NCBI GenBank assembly: GCA_002361875.1
Contig: DERX01000019.1
Location: 491 to 36,711 of the forward strand
Direction: 5' to 3'
Origin: Ruminococcaceae bacterium UBA3329
GTDB taxonomy: Bacteria; Bacillota; Clostridia; Oscillospirales; Acutalibacteraceae
DNA length: 36,221 nucleotides
A model generated the notes under the pieces. It was given only the letters and a program-made list of their open reading frames with translations, made no database searches and was not told where the DNA came from. Made by a program: the position numbers and the translations under genes. Position 1 is the first letter of the stretch. Every line of letters begins with the position of its first letter. Below are positions 15,257-24,081 of the stretch, one piece after another.

Positions 15257-15808
15257 ATGACTTATCATCTTAAGGTTGCAGGGGTTGAGCGTGATTTAAC
15301 TCTTTGCCCGGTTACGGACGACCTTTACATTGCAGGATTTATTGTTTTCGGCGACCCTGAGCTTACAACGGCTTGCGCCAAAGCAATGCTGAAGGTTGCT
15401 CCCGAGTACGACTACATAATCACAGCCGAGGCAAAGGGTATTCCTCTTGCACACGAAATGGCAAGGCTTCACGGTAACGAAAAGTATTTTGTTGCACGAA
15501 AGAAACCGAAGGCCTATATGTCGGGCGTGTTTGAAGTAACGGTAAATTCAATTACCACCAAGGGCGAGCAAAAGCTTTATTTAGACACAGCGGATGCCGC
15601 ACTTATGAAGGGTAAAAAGATTTTGCTTGTTGACGATGTTGTTACAACAGGTGAGTCAATAGGCGGACTTGAAAAGCTGGTAACCGAGGCAGGCGGCATT
15701 GTTTGCGGCAGGCTTTGCGTTTTAGCTGAGGACACTGCGGCAGACCGTGACGACCTTATCTATCTTGAAAAGCTTCCCGTATTCAATCCCGACGGCACGC
15801 AAAAATGA
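15257..15808 (+). CDS. Phosphoribosyltransferase family protein (adenine phosphoribosyltransferase-like)
   Basis: A 183-residue type I phosphoribosyltransferase. The PRPP-binding loop is ILLVDDVVTTGES (about 131-143), and the pyrophosphate loop region EAKGIPLAHEMARLHG (about 57-72) precedes a flexible segment (ARKKPKAYMSG) placed as in Apt. Such enzymes make nucleotides from PRPP and a purine base in salvage. The flexible loop and N-terminus differ from textbook Apt, so xanthine or another base, or a regulatory role, is possible. It is monocistronic between two hairpins, with GGGGTG before the ATG. Confidence 0.85.
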   Translation: MTYHLKVAGVERDLTLCPVTDDLYIAGFIVFGDPELTTACAKAMLKVAPEYDYIITAEAKGIPLAHEMARLHGNEKYFVARKKPKAYMSGVFEVTVNSITTKGEQKLYLDTADAALMKGKKILLVDDVVTTGESIGGLEKLVTEAGGIVCGRLCVLAEDTAADRDDLIYLEKLPVFNPDGTQK

Positions 15809-15814
15809 TTTTTT

Positions 15815-15850
15815 AGGAACAGCAAAACAGATAAAATGCTGTTCCTTTTA
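15815..15850 (+). terminator. Terminator after the phosphoribosyltransferase gene
   Basis: A perfect 10-bp stem, AGGAACAGCA (15815-15824) with TGCTGTTCCT (15837-15846), is followed by TTTATTTT. Confidence 0.88.
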
Positions 15851-15893
15851 TTTTGTCTGCAACAAATCTTAAGAATTGTTTAATTCATTGTTA

Positions 15894-15922
15894 TAGACAA
15901 ACAGTGTCTTATGTGATATACT
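15894..15922 (+). promoter_or_regulatory. Promoter of the 285-aa membrane protein gene
   Basis: -35 TAGACA (15894-15899), 17-bp spacer, -10 TATACT (15917-15922). Confidence 0.7.
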
Positions 15923-15966
15923 TACGGTAATCAGAGATGAATTCTGTGAATCAGGAGGATAACTAA

Positions 15967-16824
15967 ATGAAAGATTATTTTAAAACTATAACTTCCAAGC
16001 CGAAAAAATGGGAGCTTATTTACTGGTGGATACTGCGTTCAACTATGATTTTTGCAATGGTAGATGCCGCTTTCGGGCTCGGCAGGTACGGCTTCGGTCT
16101 TGAAGAATCTACAAACATTCAGCAGGTTTTGCAAACCTTTGCAAACTTTGTCGGTATGTTTGCCTGGGAAATTTGTATGCTCTTTTCAAAGAAAAAATGG
16201 CCTCATTACATTCCGCCCCATTTTCAGGACGGCTTGATTCTTCTTTTGTGGCTCGCATCCTTCGGCGGAGCTTACATCAATTTCTATTACAGCATCAATT
16301 CCTACGACTACATAATGCACGCGGCTCTCGGCGCTTATGCGGTTATTATGGGTTATGAAATCTGCACCGCTATGCAGAAAAGAGATAAAAAGCAAACAAG
16401 CGTTCCCGTTATTCTGCTTTGCGCTTTAGGATTTTCATTCATTGTCGGCACAGGCTGGGAGCTGTTTGAATTTACATTCGACCAGGTTGCAGGCGGCGAC
16501 TCACAGCATTGGTCACAGTCATTGGCACTGTGGGCGGCAGATACTTTTGACAACCCGAGACTTGCAAAGCCGTGGATTTTCAACCCTGCAAGCTATGCCC
16601 CGAGACTTAAGGAAATTACAGACGGCACAGTTCTTTACTCTTCCGCACAGGAGGTCTACAATGCCCGTTACGCTGTTATTGACACTATGGAGGACATTAT
16701 TTTCAATACACTCGGCGCAGTTGCCGCTTACATCTTCCTTAAAATTAAGCCCTATTGGCACAAAGGCAAAAACAATGTAAACGCTATGTTCGCAAATGAA
16801 AAAGAAACCGCAAATGTAAAATAA
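15967..16824 (+). CDS. Polytopic membrane protein of unknown function (DUF2238/YjdF-like pattern)
   Basis: A 285-residue protein with about seven hydrophobic helices. Polar residues lie in or near membrane segments: YDYIMHAALGAY, GTGWELFEF and DTMEDIIFNTLGAVAAYIF. This spacing of D-x-x-x-H, then E-x-x-E/F, then D-x-x-D-x-x-x-N-x-x-G resembles the DUF2238 (YjdF) membrane family, although the insert between the last two motifs is long (about 90 residues, Trp-rich). The function is unknown, and the assignment is by pattern only. The gene has its own promoter, an ideal AGGAGG site and a terminator, so it is a single-gene unit. Confidence 0.8.
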   Translation: MKDYFKTITSKPKKWELIYWWILRSTMIFAMVDAAFGLGRYGFGLEESTNIQQVLQTFANFVGMFAWEICMLFSKKKWPHYIPPHFQDGLILLLWLASFGGAYINFYYSINSYDYIMHAALGAYAVIMGYEICTAMQKRDKKQTSVPVILLCALGFSFIVGTGWELFEFTFDQVAGGDSQHWSQSLALWAADTFDNPRLAKPWIFNPASYAPRLKEITDGTVLYSSAQEVYNARYAVIDTMEDIIFNTLGAVAAYIFLKIKPYWHKGKNNVNAMFANEKETANVK

Positions 16825-16837
16825 TCTCTATTAAACT

Positions 16838-16871
16838 AAAAACAGAGGCAGAAAATACTGCCTCTGTTTTT
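16838..16871. terminator. Bidirectional terminator between the membrane protein gene and valS
   Basis: A 14-bp perfect stem, AAAAACAGAGGCAG (16838-16851) with CTGCCTCTGTTTTT (16858-16871), has T-runs on both strands, as expected between convergent genes. Confidence 0.93.
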
Positions 16872-16878
16872 ACATATT

Positions 16879-16913
16879 AAAGACGGAAAGCAAATGAACC
16901 GCTCTCCGTCTTT
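16879..16913 (-). terminator. Second hairpin downstream of valS
   Basis: A 9-bp perfect inverted repeat, AAAGACGGA (16879-16887) and TCCGTCTTT (16905-16913), lies just after the valS stop. With the preceding hairpin it forms a tandem terminator for the long minus-strand run. Confidence 0.6.
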
Positions 16914-16921
16914 CGTTTTAA

Positions 16922-19624
16922 TTATTTATTTGCAATTTTTGCTATTGCTTCGTCAATCATATTCATCTTTTCAGTGTATTTCGCAAGCTTTTCTTTCTGT
17001 TCTTCAACAAGTTTTGCAGGAGCTTTCGCTACGAAATTCTGATTGTTAAGCTTATTAGAAACAAAATCAATATCCTTTTGAACAGCCGCTTTTTCCTTGT
17101 TAAGACGCTCAAGCTCTGCACCAAAATCAACAAGCTCGTCCATCGGAATATAAATCTTTGCGTCAGCGGTGATTATTGTTACTGCGCCGTCGTCCTCGAA
17201 GCCGGAAATTATGTCAACCTCGCTTGCAGACGCTAACCTTACGAAGAAATCTGCACCGTTTTTGAAGGTGTCCTCAAATGCTGTGTCAATAATAACCTTT
17301 GCCTTTTTTGACGGGGCAACATTCATTTCGCTTCTTCTGTTACGTACAGCCTTAATAGCCGTCATAACTCTTTCCATTTCGGTTTCCTCTGCATCAAAAT
17401 TAAGAGCTTCGGAATATTCTGGCCAGTCGGATATCATAATTGACTCGCCGTTGTGGGGAAGAGTCTGCCAAATCTCTTCTGTAATAAAGGGCATAAACGG
17501 GTGAAGAAGCTTTAACGTGTTGCTCATTACATAAACGAGAACTGCCTTTGCAGTGCTCTTTGCCGTTTCGTCACTTCCGTTAAGACGGATTTTTGCAAGC
17601 TCAATGTACCAATCGCAGAAAACATCCCAAATAAAGTCATAAAGCTTCTGAACAGCCAAACCTAATTCATACTTTTCAAGTGAATCCGTAACTGCTTTAA
17701 TAAGATCGTTATACTGAGAAAGAATCCATTTATCTTCAATCGCAAGCTTTTCGGGGATATGAGGAGCAGGCTCGTTTTCACCGAGGTTCATTATGATAAA
17801 GCGTGCCGCATTCCAAATCTTATTGGCAAAATTGCGGCTTGCCTCAACCTTTTCGTCGGAAAATCTCATATCGTTTCCGGGGCTGTTGCCCGTTGCGAGA
17901 GTAAACCTCAATGCGTCTGCGCCGTATTTGTCGATAATCTCAAGCGGGTCAATACCGTTGCCGAGAGATTTTGACATCTTTCTGCCGAGTGCATCACGAA
18001 CAAGACCGTGAATGAGAACCGTGTCAAACGGAGCTTTGCCTGTATATTCAAGAGCGGAGAAAATCATACGGGATACCCAGAAGCCGATAATATCGTAGCC
18101 TGTAACAAGGGTATTTGTCGGGTAATAATGCTTTAAATCCTCTGTTTCTTCGGGCCATCCGAGAGTTGAAAACGGCCAAAGTGCCGAAGAGAACCAAGTA
18201 TCAAGCGTATCGGGGTCTTGATTTAAGTGAGCAGAGCCACATTTCGGGCAAACGGTAACATCTGTCTTTGAAACTACCGTTTCGCCGCAGTCGTCGCAAT
18301 ACCAAGCCGGGATTCTGTGACCCCACCAAAGCTGACGGGAAATGCACCAGTCACGCGTACCGCGCATCCAGCTCATATAATTCTTTGTAAAGCGTTCGGG
18401 AACGAACTTAATTTCTCCCTTTTCAACCGCCTCAATTGCAGGGCCTGCCAAAGGCTCCATGCGTACAAACCACTGCTTTGAAACCATCGGCTCAATGCTT
18501 GTGTGGCAACGGTAGCAAGTGCCGACCTCATGCTTTAAGGGTTCAATTTCTTTAATATATCCGCCCTCTTCAAGGTCTTTAAGTATTGCTTTTCTCGCTT
18601 CCATTGTGCTCATTCCTGCGTATTTACCGCAGTCAAGCACCTCTGGTTCATTCTGCGTAGCCTTGCCCGATGCGCGAAGCTCATCTGCCTCAGCCTTATC
18701 CTTTGCACCCGTAAGATAACCGTCATAGGTAAATGTGCGGACAATCGGAAGATTATGGCGAAGACCAACCTCAAAGTCGTTGGGGTCGTGAGCAGGTGTA
18801 ATCTTAACAACGCCCGTGCCCTTTGTCATATCGGCGTGCTCGTCACATACAATCGGAATTTCTTTGTTAAGGAGCGGCAATATTACATGACAGCCGTGAA
18901 GATGAGCATATCTCGGGTCGTCCGCATTTATTGCAACTGCTGTGTCGCCGAGCATTGTTTCGGGACGGGTTGTTGCAAGCTCTAACTTTTCACCCGTTTC
19001 CTTAACGGTATAAAGAAGATGCCAGAAATTCGAGTCCTTTTCTTCATACTCAACCTCTGCGTCTGAAATTGAGGTGTTGCAGTGGGGGCACCAGTTAACC
19101 ATTCTGTTGCCACGATAAATTAAGTCTTTCTCGTAAAGGCGTACAAAAACCTCTTTAACAGCATTTGAGCAGCCCTCGTCAAGAGTAAAACGCTCTCTGT
19201 CCCAGTCGCAGGAGGAGCCCATTTTCTTAAGCTGTTCAATGATTCTGCCGCCGTACTGTGCTTTCCAGTCCCATGCGCGCTCAAGGAATTTCTCTCTGCC
19301 TAAATCCTCTTTTGTTATTCCCTCTTTGCGCATAGCCTCAACAATTTTAGCCTCAGTCGCAATTGAGGCATGGTCAGTGCCGGGGAGCCAAAGGGTGTCA
19401 TAGCCTGCCATTCTGTGATATCTTATGAGAATATCCTGAAGCGTATTGTCGAGCGCGTGGCCCATGTGGAGCTGACCTGTAATGTTTGGTGGGGGAATAA
19501 CTATTGTATAAGTCTTTTTCCCCTCTTCACGCTTTGCGTGGAAATATTTGTTCTGTACCCATGTTTTATAAATCCGCTCTTCGGTGGATTTCGGGTTATA
19601 CTGTTTTTCAAGTTCCTTCGCCAT
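16922..19624 (-). CDS. valS: Valine--tRNA ligase
   Basis: A 900-residue class I synthetase. The HIGH motif is HMGH in PPPNITGQLHMGHAL (near residue 50) and the KMSKS motif is GRKMSKSLGN (near residue 550). A CP1 editing domain with TTRPETMLGDTAVAI lies between them, with Cys pairs (CYRCH, CDDCG...CPKCG) in zinc-binding positions. The anticodon-binding domain and a C-terminal coiled-coil arm (about 835-900) complete it. It charges tRNA-Val and hydrolyses Thr-tRNA-Val. AAGGAGAG precedes the ATG. It is the last gene of the minus-strand run and has no T-box directly upstream, unlike many Firmicute valS genes. Confidence 0.97.
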   Translation of the reverse strand: MAKELEKQYNPKSTEERIYKTWVQNKYFHAKREEGKKTYTIVIPPPNITGQLHMGHALDNTLQDILIRYHRMAGYDTLWLPGTDHASIATEAKIVEAMRKEGITKEDLGREKFLERAWDWKAQYGGRIIEQLKKMGSSCDWDRERFTLDEGCSNAVKEVFVRLYEKDLIYRGNRMVNWCPHCNTSISDAEVEYEEKDSNFWHLLYTVKETGEKLELATTRPETMLGDTAVAINADDPRYAHLHGCHVILPLLNKEIPIVCDEHADMTKGTGVVKITPAHDPNDFEVGLRHNLPIVRTFTYDGYLTGAKDKAEADELRASGKATQNEPEVLDCGKYAGMSTMEARKAILKDLEEGGYIKEIEPLKHEVGTCYRCHTSIEPMVSKQWFVRMEPLAGPAIEAVEKGEIKFVPERFTKNYMSWMRGTRDWCISRQLWWGHRIPAWYCDDCGETVVSKTDVTVCPKCGSAHLNQDPDTLDTWFSSALWPFSTLGWPEETEDLKHYYPTNTLVTGYDIIGFWVSRMIFSALEYTGKAPFDTVLIHGLVRDALGRKMSKSLGNGIDPLEIIDKYGADALRFTLATGNSPGNDMRFSDEKVEASRNFANKIWNAARFIIMNLGENEPAPHIPEKLAIEDKWILSQYNDLIKAVTDSLEKYELGLAVQKLYDFIWDVFCDWYIELAKIRLNGSDETAKSTAKAVLVYVMSNTLKLLHPFMPFITEEIWQTLPHNGESIMISDWPEYSEALNFDAEETEMERVMTAIKAVRNRRSEMNVAPSKKAKVIIDTAFEDTFKNGADFFVRLASASEVDIISGFEDDGAVTIITADAKIYIPMDELVDFGAELERLNKEKAAVQKDIDFVSNKLNNQNFVAKAPAKLVEEQKEKLAKYTEKMNMIDEAIAKIANK

Positions 19625-19639
19625 TTAATTTTTCTCTCC

Positions 19640-20194
19640 TTATACTGTAAGCGATGTTATTATTGTGGAATAAACCTTTACGGGGTCGTTAATGAAATTC
19701 TGCTTTACCTGTTCAAGCTGTAAGCTGTCAACAACATAGACGGACAGCTTCATAAACTGTGTATTCTTATCAAACAGAGTAAATGTTATTGTGTATCCGC
19801 CGTTTTCCTCTTTGACAACTTCAATTTTATTTTCTCTTTCGACTCGTGCCTTTGTAATAAGGCGGATTGCCGCATTAACAGCTCTTTCACGAACCGTTCT
19901 CGGCAGGCTTGTTTGGAGCATTTCTGCTGCCTCTCTGCCCTTTTGTGTTACGGTGAGAACCTCATCGTCACCCACAATATCTGCTGTTATATTGGCGGTT
20001 TTCAAAAGCTCTTCAATCGCCTGACCGACCTCAAAATAATTTGCAAGTCCGTCCTCCTGCATTGCCTCATTAAGCATTTGGCGTGTCATTGGGGAATCCA
20101 CTGATTTCAGCAAATAGCAGACAAGCAAGCGAATATCATCTCTGTTGCGAAGTCCGCCAAGCTCTATTCCCGCATCAAATGCATCATACTCCAT
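19640..20194 (-). CDS. DUF4364 family protein (winged-helix-like)
   Basis: A 184-residue soluble protein. Its first 80 residues (DDIRLLVCYLLKSVDSPMTRQMLNEAM, then a GQAIEELLK helix) resemble a winged-helix fold, and the C-terminal half is a beta-rich domain (IEVVKEENGGYTITFTLFD). This matches the DUF4364 family of Clostridia, whose exact role is not known to me. The start is taken at ATG 20194, with AGGAGA 6-8 nt upstream; the longer frame to 20239 has no such site. It overlaps the end of the HAD-IIA gene by 11 bp and lies 15 bp upstream of valS, indicating translational coupling. Confidence 0.87.
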   Translation of the reverse strand: MEYDAFDAGIELGGLRNRDDIRLLVCYLLKSVDSPMTRQMLNEAMQEDGLANYFEVGQAIEELLKTANITADIVGDDEVLTVTQKGREAAEMLQTSLPRTVRERAVNAAIRLITKARVERENKIEVVKEENGGYTITFTLFDKNTQFMKLSVYVVDSLQLEQVKQNFINDPVKVYSTIITSLTV

Positions 20195-21005
20195 AATCTT
20201 TCTCCTGTAATATGCTGTATATTTCTTCAATACCGTCAAAAATGTAAGTCGGTTTTATATCACTTTTTTCAATATCTTCCTGCGTACTCTCACCGCTTAA
20301 AACACAAACCGTGTCAACGCCCGCATTAACGCCCGACGCTATATCCGTATATAATCTGTCGCCGATTACGACAGCATCTTCCTTTTTAAACCCGCTCATT
20401 TGAACGGCATATTCAATCATAAACCTGTCAGGCTTGCCGATGTAAACAGGACGCCTTTTCGCCGCATAGTTTATCGCCTCGCAAATTGCAAAGCAGTCGG
20501 GCACCAAGCCGAATTCTGTTGGACAGCCACGGTCAGGGTTGGTTGCGATGTACGGAATATCCTTTTTCGTCTGCAAAAGGAATGACACATCAATAAGCTT
20601 TTGGTAAGTAAGCTCCGTGTCATACCCTACTGCAATGCATTCAGCGTCTTCGGTACTGTTCGTGACCGAAACGCCCATTTTCTCCATTTCGGCAATCATT
20701 GAGCGCGTACCCATACAGTAAATTTTTTTGTTTTTATGATGTTCGTTAAGGTAAAGAGCAGTCGCCTGCGCCGAGGTAAAAAAATTATCCTCCGTCACCT
20801 TAACGCCCATTTTCGAGAGCTTTATAACATAATCCTTTACAGAGCGTGAAGAATTGTTCGTTATGAAAATATACCGTCCGCCTTTGCCTTCGATATATTC
20901 AAGGAACTCGTTAACATAAGGGAACAGCCTTGCGCCCTCGTAAATTGTTCCGTCCATATCAAGTAAAAAAAGGCGCTTATTTTTAATAGTTGTTTTATCA
21001 GGCAT
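20184..21005 (-). CDS. HAD-IIA family phosphatase (NagD / p-nitrophenylphosphatase type)
   Basis: A 273-residue HAD hydrolase with motif I LLDMDGTIYEG, motif II TNNSSRS, and motif IV IGDRLYTDIASGVNAGVDTVCVLSG. The C2A cap with CIAVGYD and the IGKPD motif mark the NagD group, which dephosphorylates sugar or nucleotide phosphates such as UMP, and in some organisms glycerol phosphates. It overlaps the flippase gene by 8 bp and the DUF4364 gene by 11 bp. A role in supplying a glycan precursor is possible because tagD is upstream in the same run, but the neighbourhood alone does not prove it. Confidence 0.92.
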   Translation of the reverse strand: MPDKTTIKNKRLFLLDMDGTIYEGARLFPYVNEFLEYIEGKGGRYIFITNNSSRSVKDYVIKLSKMGVKVTEDNFFTSAQATALYLNEHHKNKKIYCMGTRSMIAEMEKMGVSVTNSTEDAECIAVGYDTELTYQKLIDVSFLLQTKKDIPYIATNPDRGCPTEFGLVPDCFAICEAINYAAKRRPVYIGKPDRFMIEYAVQMSGFKKEDAVVIGDRLYTDIASGVNAGVDTVCVLSGESTQEDIEKSDIKPTYIFDGIEEIYSILQEKDYGV

Positions 21006-22569
21006 TCTCTTTACCGCCTTTATTTCCGGGTGCTTTTCGCTTTAAAACACCCAAAAGAAGAGTAATTAAATCCTTCATCTCCTGTGTTCTTATGAATACA
21101 ACAAGATTCAGAAGATTTGGAATTGCAACGCAAATAACCGCCCTGATAATAAGCTCTATAAACACATTATCCGTAAATGCAGTTGCTTTTTCCGCCAAAA
21201 ACCATGTTGCCGCAAACGAAACAGCAGTAAGTGAAGCATATAAAATATAGGTTAAATAATAGGGCAATAATTTGTGCTTTAACACATGCTTATAAACAAG
21301 ATAAGGCTGGGTCCACATAGGAATTATCAGCATACTGAGCACATTTGCCGCAATAACGCCGTTGATTGACTTGAATTTCCATGCCAAGAAAACAGAAAGC
21401 GTAATATTGATTACCGCCTCTAAAATTGCAAAGCCGCAGTCCTGCCTGTAAATTCCTGCGCTGTCCTTTGCCATAAGAACAACACGGCGCATACCGTAAA
21501 CATAAAAGTAAATAACTAAAAGTATAAGCGTAGTTGTAGGGAACAGACTCCCCTCTTTGCCATGCATCCAAAGGCGCATAAACGGCTGAGCCAAAACGCC
21601 GAAGGACACCGTAAAGAACGAAAAAATCAGATAGTTAAAGAAATACAAAAGCTTAAAGCGGTTATAAACCGTTTCTTTCGTTTCAACCGTAATAATGTTG
21701 CCGAAGCTTGCCGTAATTCCGTTAAAAACCTGCGCAACAAGCTGATTTAATGCATTGGTAATGAGTGTATAGTTACCGTAAACACCCGAGGTTGCCGTGC
21801 CGATAAAATATGTTATAATCGCCGAGCCTGTCGCAGTAACGCTGACACCGCCAACTCTGTGGCAGAGCATTGCGCCCATATTTTTGGTTAACGATTTTCT
21901 CTCTTCACCCGTAATTGTGTCTTTTGATTTATCTGCGGCAATTTGCGGATAGCGTTTTTTAAACTGATGACCTATTGACACAGCACCTATCAGCCTGCAA
22001 ACAATTTTAACAACCGCATAGATTATAAAGCTGTGAGTGAGTTTAAGTAAAACTACTTGGCTCACAAGCGTAATGAGCGAGACAAAAGCGTCGTTTCTGT
22101 TGACGATATAGTTATTCTGGTCGGCAACAATTAGCGCCTTTCGGTTTGCATAAAGGTAAGAGGCAACCGTGTCCGCCGCATAAAGAATAAACAAAAGCGA
22201 AATATACCATTTCGGCTTGTCCGTATCTTTAATTACGAAATTAACGGCAAATGACAGAATAAACGCACCGCCCATAAAAACAGCGGCGATTACCTTATAA
22301 GCCTGCTTGTAGAAATTGAGCACACGCTTAATTGCGGCATTGTCCTTTTCCTCAATCGGCTTGTAAAGCTTGTAAAGAAGTCCTGTGCTAAGTCCCAATT
22401 CTGCCAAGGACAAAACCTGAAGAAAGTTTTTAAATGTGGTGTCAACGCCGCCCATTGAAAAACCGAGCTCCGAAATGAAAACGGCTCTCGTAATAAAATT
22501 GCTGAGCATTAAAATTGCATAACCGCCGACGCCGAATATTGAATTGATTAAGACCTTTTTACTTCTCAT
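20998..22569 (-). CDS. Polysaccharide flippase, Wzx/MOP superfamily
   Basis: A 523-residue protein with 12-14 predicted membrane segments. The N-terminus INSIFGVGGYAILMLSNFITRAVFI is typical of MATE-like oligosaccharide flippases, which move undecaprenyl-linked repeat units across the membrane. A basic cytoplasmic loop (KKRYPQIAADKSKDTITGEERKS) sits near residue 210. It overlaps the polymerase gene upstream by 11 bp. With the ligase/polymerase and glycosyltransferases it forms a Wzx/Wzy-type pathway. Substrate specificity cannot be inferred. Confidence 0.9.
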   Translation of the reverse strand: MRSKKVLINSIFGVGGYAILMLSNFITRAVFISELGFSMGGVDTTFKNFLQVLSLAELGLSTGLLYKLYKPIEEKDNAAIKRVLNFYKQAYKVIAAVFMGGAFILSFAVNFVIKDTDKPKWYISLLFILYAADTVASYLYANRKALIVADQNNYIVNRNDAFVSLITLVSQVVLLKLTHSFIIYAVVKIVCRLIGAVSIGHQFKKRYPQIAADKSKDTITGEERKSLTKNMGAMLCHRVGGVSVTATGSAIITYFIGTATSGVYGNYTLITNALNQLVAQVFNGITASFGNIITVETKETVYNRFKLLYFFNYLIFSFFTVSFGVLAQPFMRLWMHGKEGSLFPTTTLILLVIYFYVYGMRRVVLMAKDSAGIYRQDCGFAILEAVINITLSVFLAWKFKSINGVIAANVLSMLIIPMWTQPYLVYKHVLKHKLLPYYLTYILYASLTAVSFAATWFLAEKATAFTDNVFIELIIRAVICVAIPNLLNLVVFIRTQEMKDLITLLLGVLKRKAPGNKGGKENA

Positions 22570-24067
22570 CTTTTTTAGATTTTCCCGTAAATTTATTAAA
22601 AATATTTACCAAAAGCATGTCAATTTTTTCGGTAATAAAATCCGTTTTAAGCTTTTTATCATCGTCTGCAAAGACCTGAATATATCCTAAATACATCCAG
22701 AAAATGAACATTGCAAACCGTGCGATAAACAGAATTGTAACCTCTGCCATGCTGTTCATTGCAAGCATTGCGAGCACAGCAAATAAGAACACAAACACAT
22801 AATAATATTTGTCGTCTTTTTTAATATATATAAATATATTTTTAAGCAGATAAACAACCATAATCGCAAAGAATGCAAAAATAAATACCGAGCCGAAAGC
22901 ACCGACACTGACGATTATCTGTATTATAAGATTATGGAAATGGCGGAGATAGTTATCCACAATAAAATGGTCTCTGTGGGATTGCGGACCGTACCCGAAA
23001 ATCGGTTTTTCAAGAAATTGCTCTAAGCCGAATTTCCAAATAACGGTTCTGCCCGTAAAAAATCCGTAGCTTTCGTCTATATTTCTGTCGATTTCAACTT
23101 CGGTTATTTTATTTTCCTCTTTTTGCTCCGGAGTCGGCTCCGGCTCCCGGATATTCACATTATTTCCAACATTATGCTCTCTGCTTAAGGAGCTGTAAAT
23201 TCCCGGCAAATATGAAAGTCCTTTTCGTGAAGCTGTTATTGCTCCGAAAAGAATTGCAACGGCAATTACCGCTGACAAAGCGCCAACCAATGAAGCTTTG
23301 ACGGTTGACAGGTTTTTCTTTTTGTAAATTTTCTTTGCTACCGAAAACATAACCGCAACGAAAACAAAGGTAAAAAGTGAAATAAACGCACCCTTTGCAT
23401 TTTCCATACACATTGACATAAAGTTAAACAATGATGTATAAGCAATAAAGAATCCGTAAAGAGAACCTATTTTTTTCCCTCTTGCTTTAGTTATTGCAAT
23501 TTGAAGAACGGTAATTGCAAGAGCAAGAGCCGTAATCATATAACCCGTGTTACTGTAAAGTCCGAAAAGTCTGTTCTGCGACCAACCCATTACATATCTC
23601 TGATCTCCGAAAGTAATCTCTCTGTGATAAAGAGTAATAAACATACCCATTGAAATTGTCGAAAGAACAGTAGTCATCGCAATAAAAATATTGTTTAGTA
23701 CCGAAAGTTCAAACAGCGAACGCTCCTTCGTCTTATTAAACGAATCAGGATAAAGCAGTAAAAGAGCAATTGCAGTGTAACCCCAGCTTGTAACATTAAG
23801 ATTAAGTGCGGTTTTAAAATTCAAAGCAACTGAAGCTGCAAACGCAATCATAAAGCAAATAAGCCAAAACATCCCACGTGCTTTAAGAAAAATTCTTTTT
23901 GAAAACAAGTCGTATACTAATAATATTGCTCCTGCTCCGAGCATAACAAACATTAGCTTATAAGAAAAAGATACACACGGAACAAGCAGCGTCGGAATAA
24001 GAAAAATCAAAAGCACCGCTTTGTAATAAAAAACAATTGAATTTTTAACCTTCTCTGAAATTTTCAT
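22559..24067 (-). CDS. O-antigen ligase/polymerase family membrane protein (Wzy/WaaL-like)
   Basis: A 502-residue polytopic protein with about 12 membrane segments and a large outer loop (about 290-380). The loop contains FGYGPQSHRDHFIVDNYLRHFHN, the pattern of the Wzy_C/O-antigen ligase superfamily (G-x-G near H-N). These proteins polymerise lipid-linked repeat units or ligate the finished glycan to an acceptor. The Pro/Glu-rich insert REPEPTPEQKEENK before that motif is unusual and may be a flexible extracytoplasmic segment. A 14-bp gap separates it from the glycosyltransferase gene upstream. Confidence 0.9.
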   Translation of the reverse strand: MKISEKVKNSIVFYYKAVLLIFLIPTLLVPCVSFSYKLMFVMLGAGAILLVYDLFSKRIFLKARGMFWLICFMIAFAASVALNFKTALNLNVTSWGYTAIALLLLYPDSFNKTKERSLFELSVLNNIFIAMTTVLSTISMGMFITLYHREITFGDQRYVMGWSQNRLFGLYSNTGYMITALALAITVLQIAITKARGKKIGSLYGFFIAYTSLFNFMSMCMENAKGAFISLFTFVFVAVMFSVAKKIYKKKNLSTVKASLVGALSAVIAVAILFGAITASRKGLSYLPGIYSSLSREHNVGNNVNIREPEPTPEQKEENKITEVEIDRNIDESYGFFTGRTVIWKFGLEQFLEKPIFGYGPQSHRDHFIVDNYLRHFHNLIIQIIVSVGAFGSVFIFAFFAIMVVYLLKNIFIYIKKDDKYYYVFVFLFAVLAMLAMNSMAEVTILFIARFAMFIFWMYLGYIQVFADDDKKLKTDFITEKIDMLLVNIFNKFTGKSKKDEK

Positions 24068-24081
24068 AAAGTCCCCCGTTA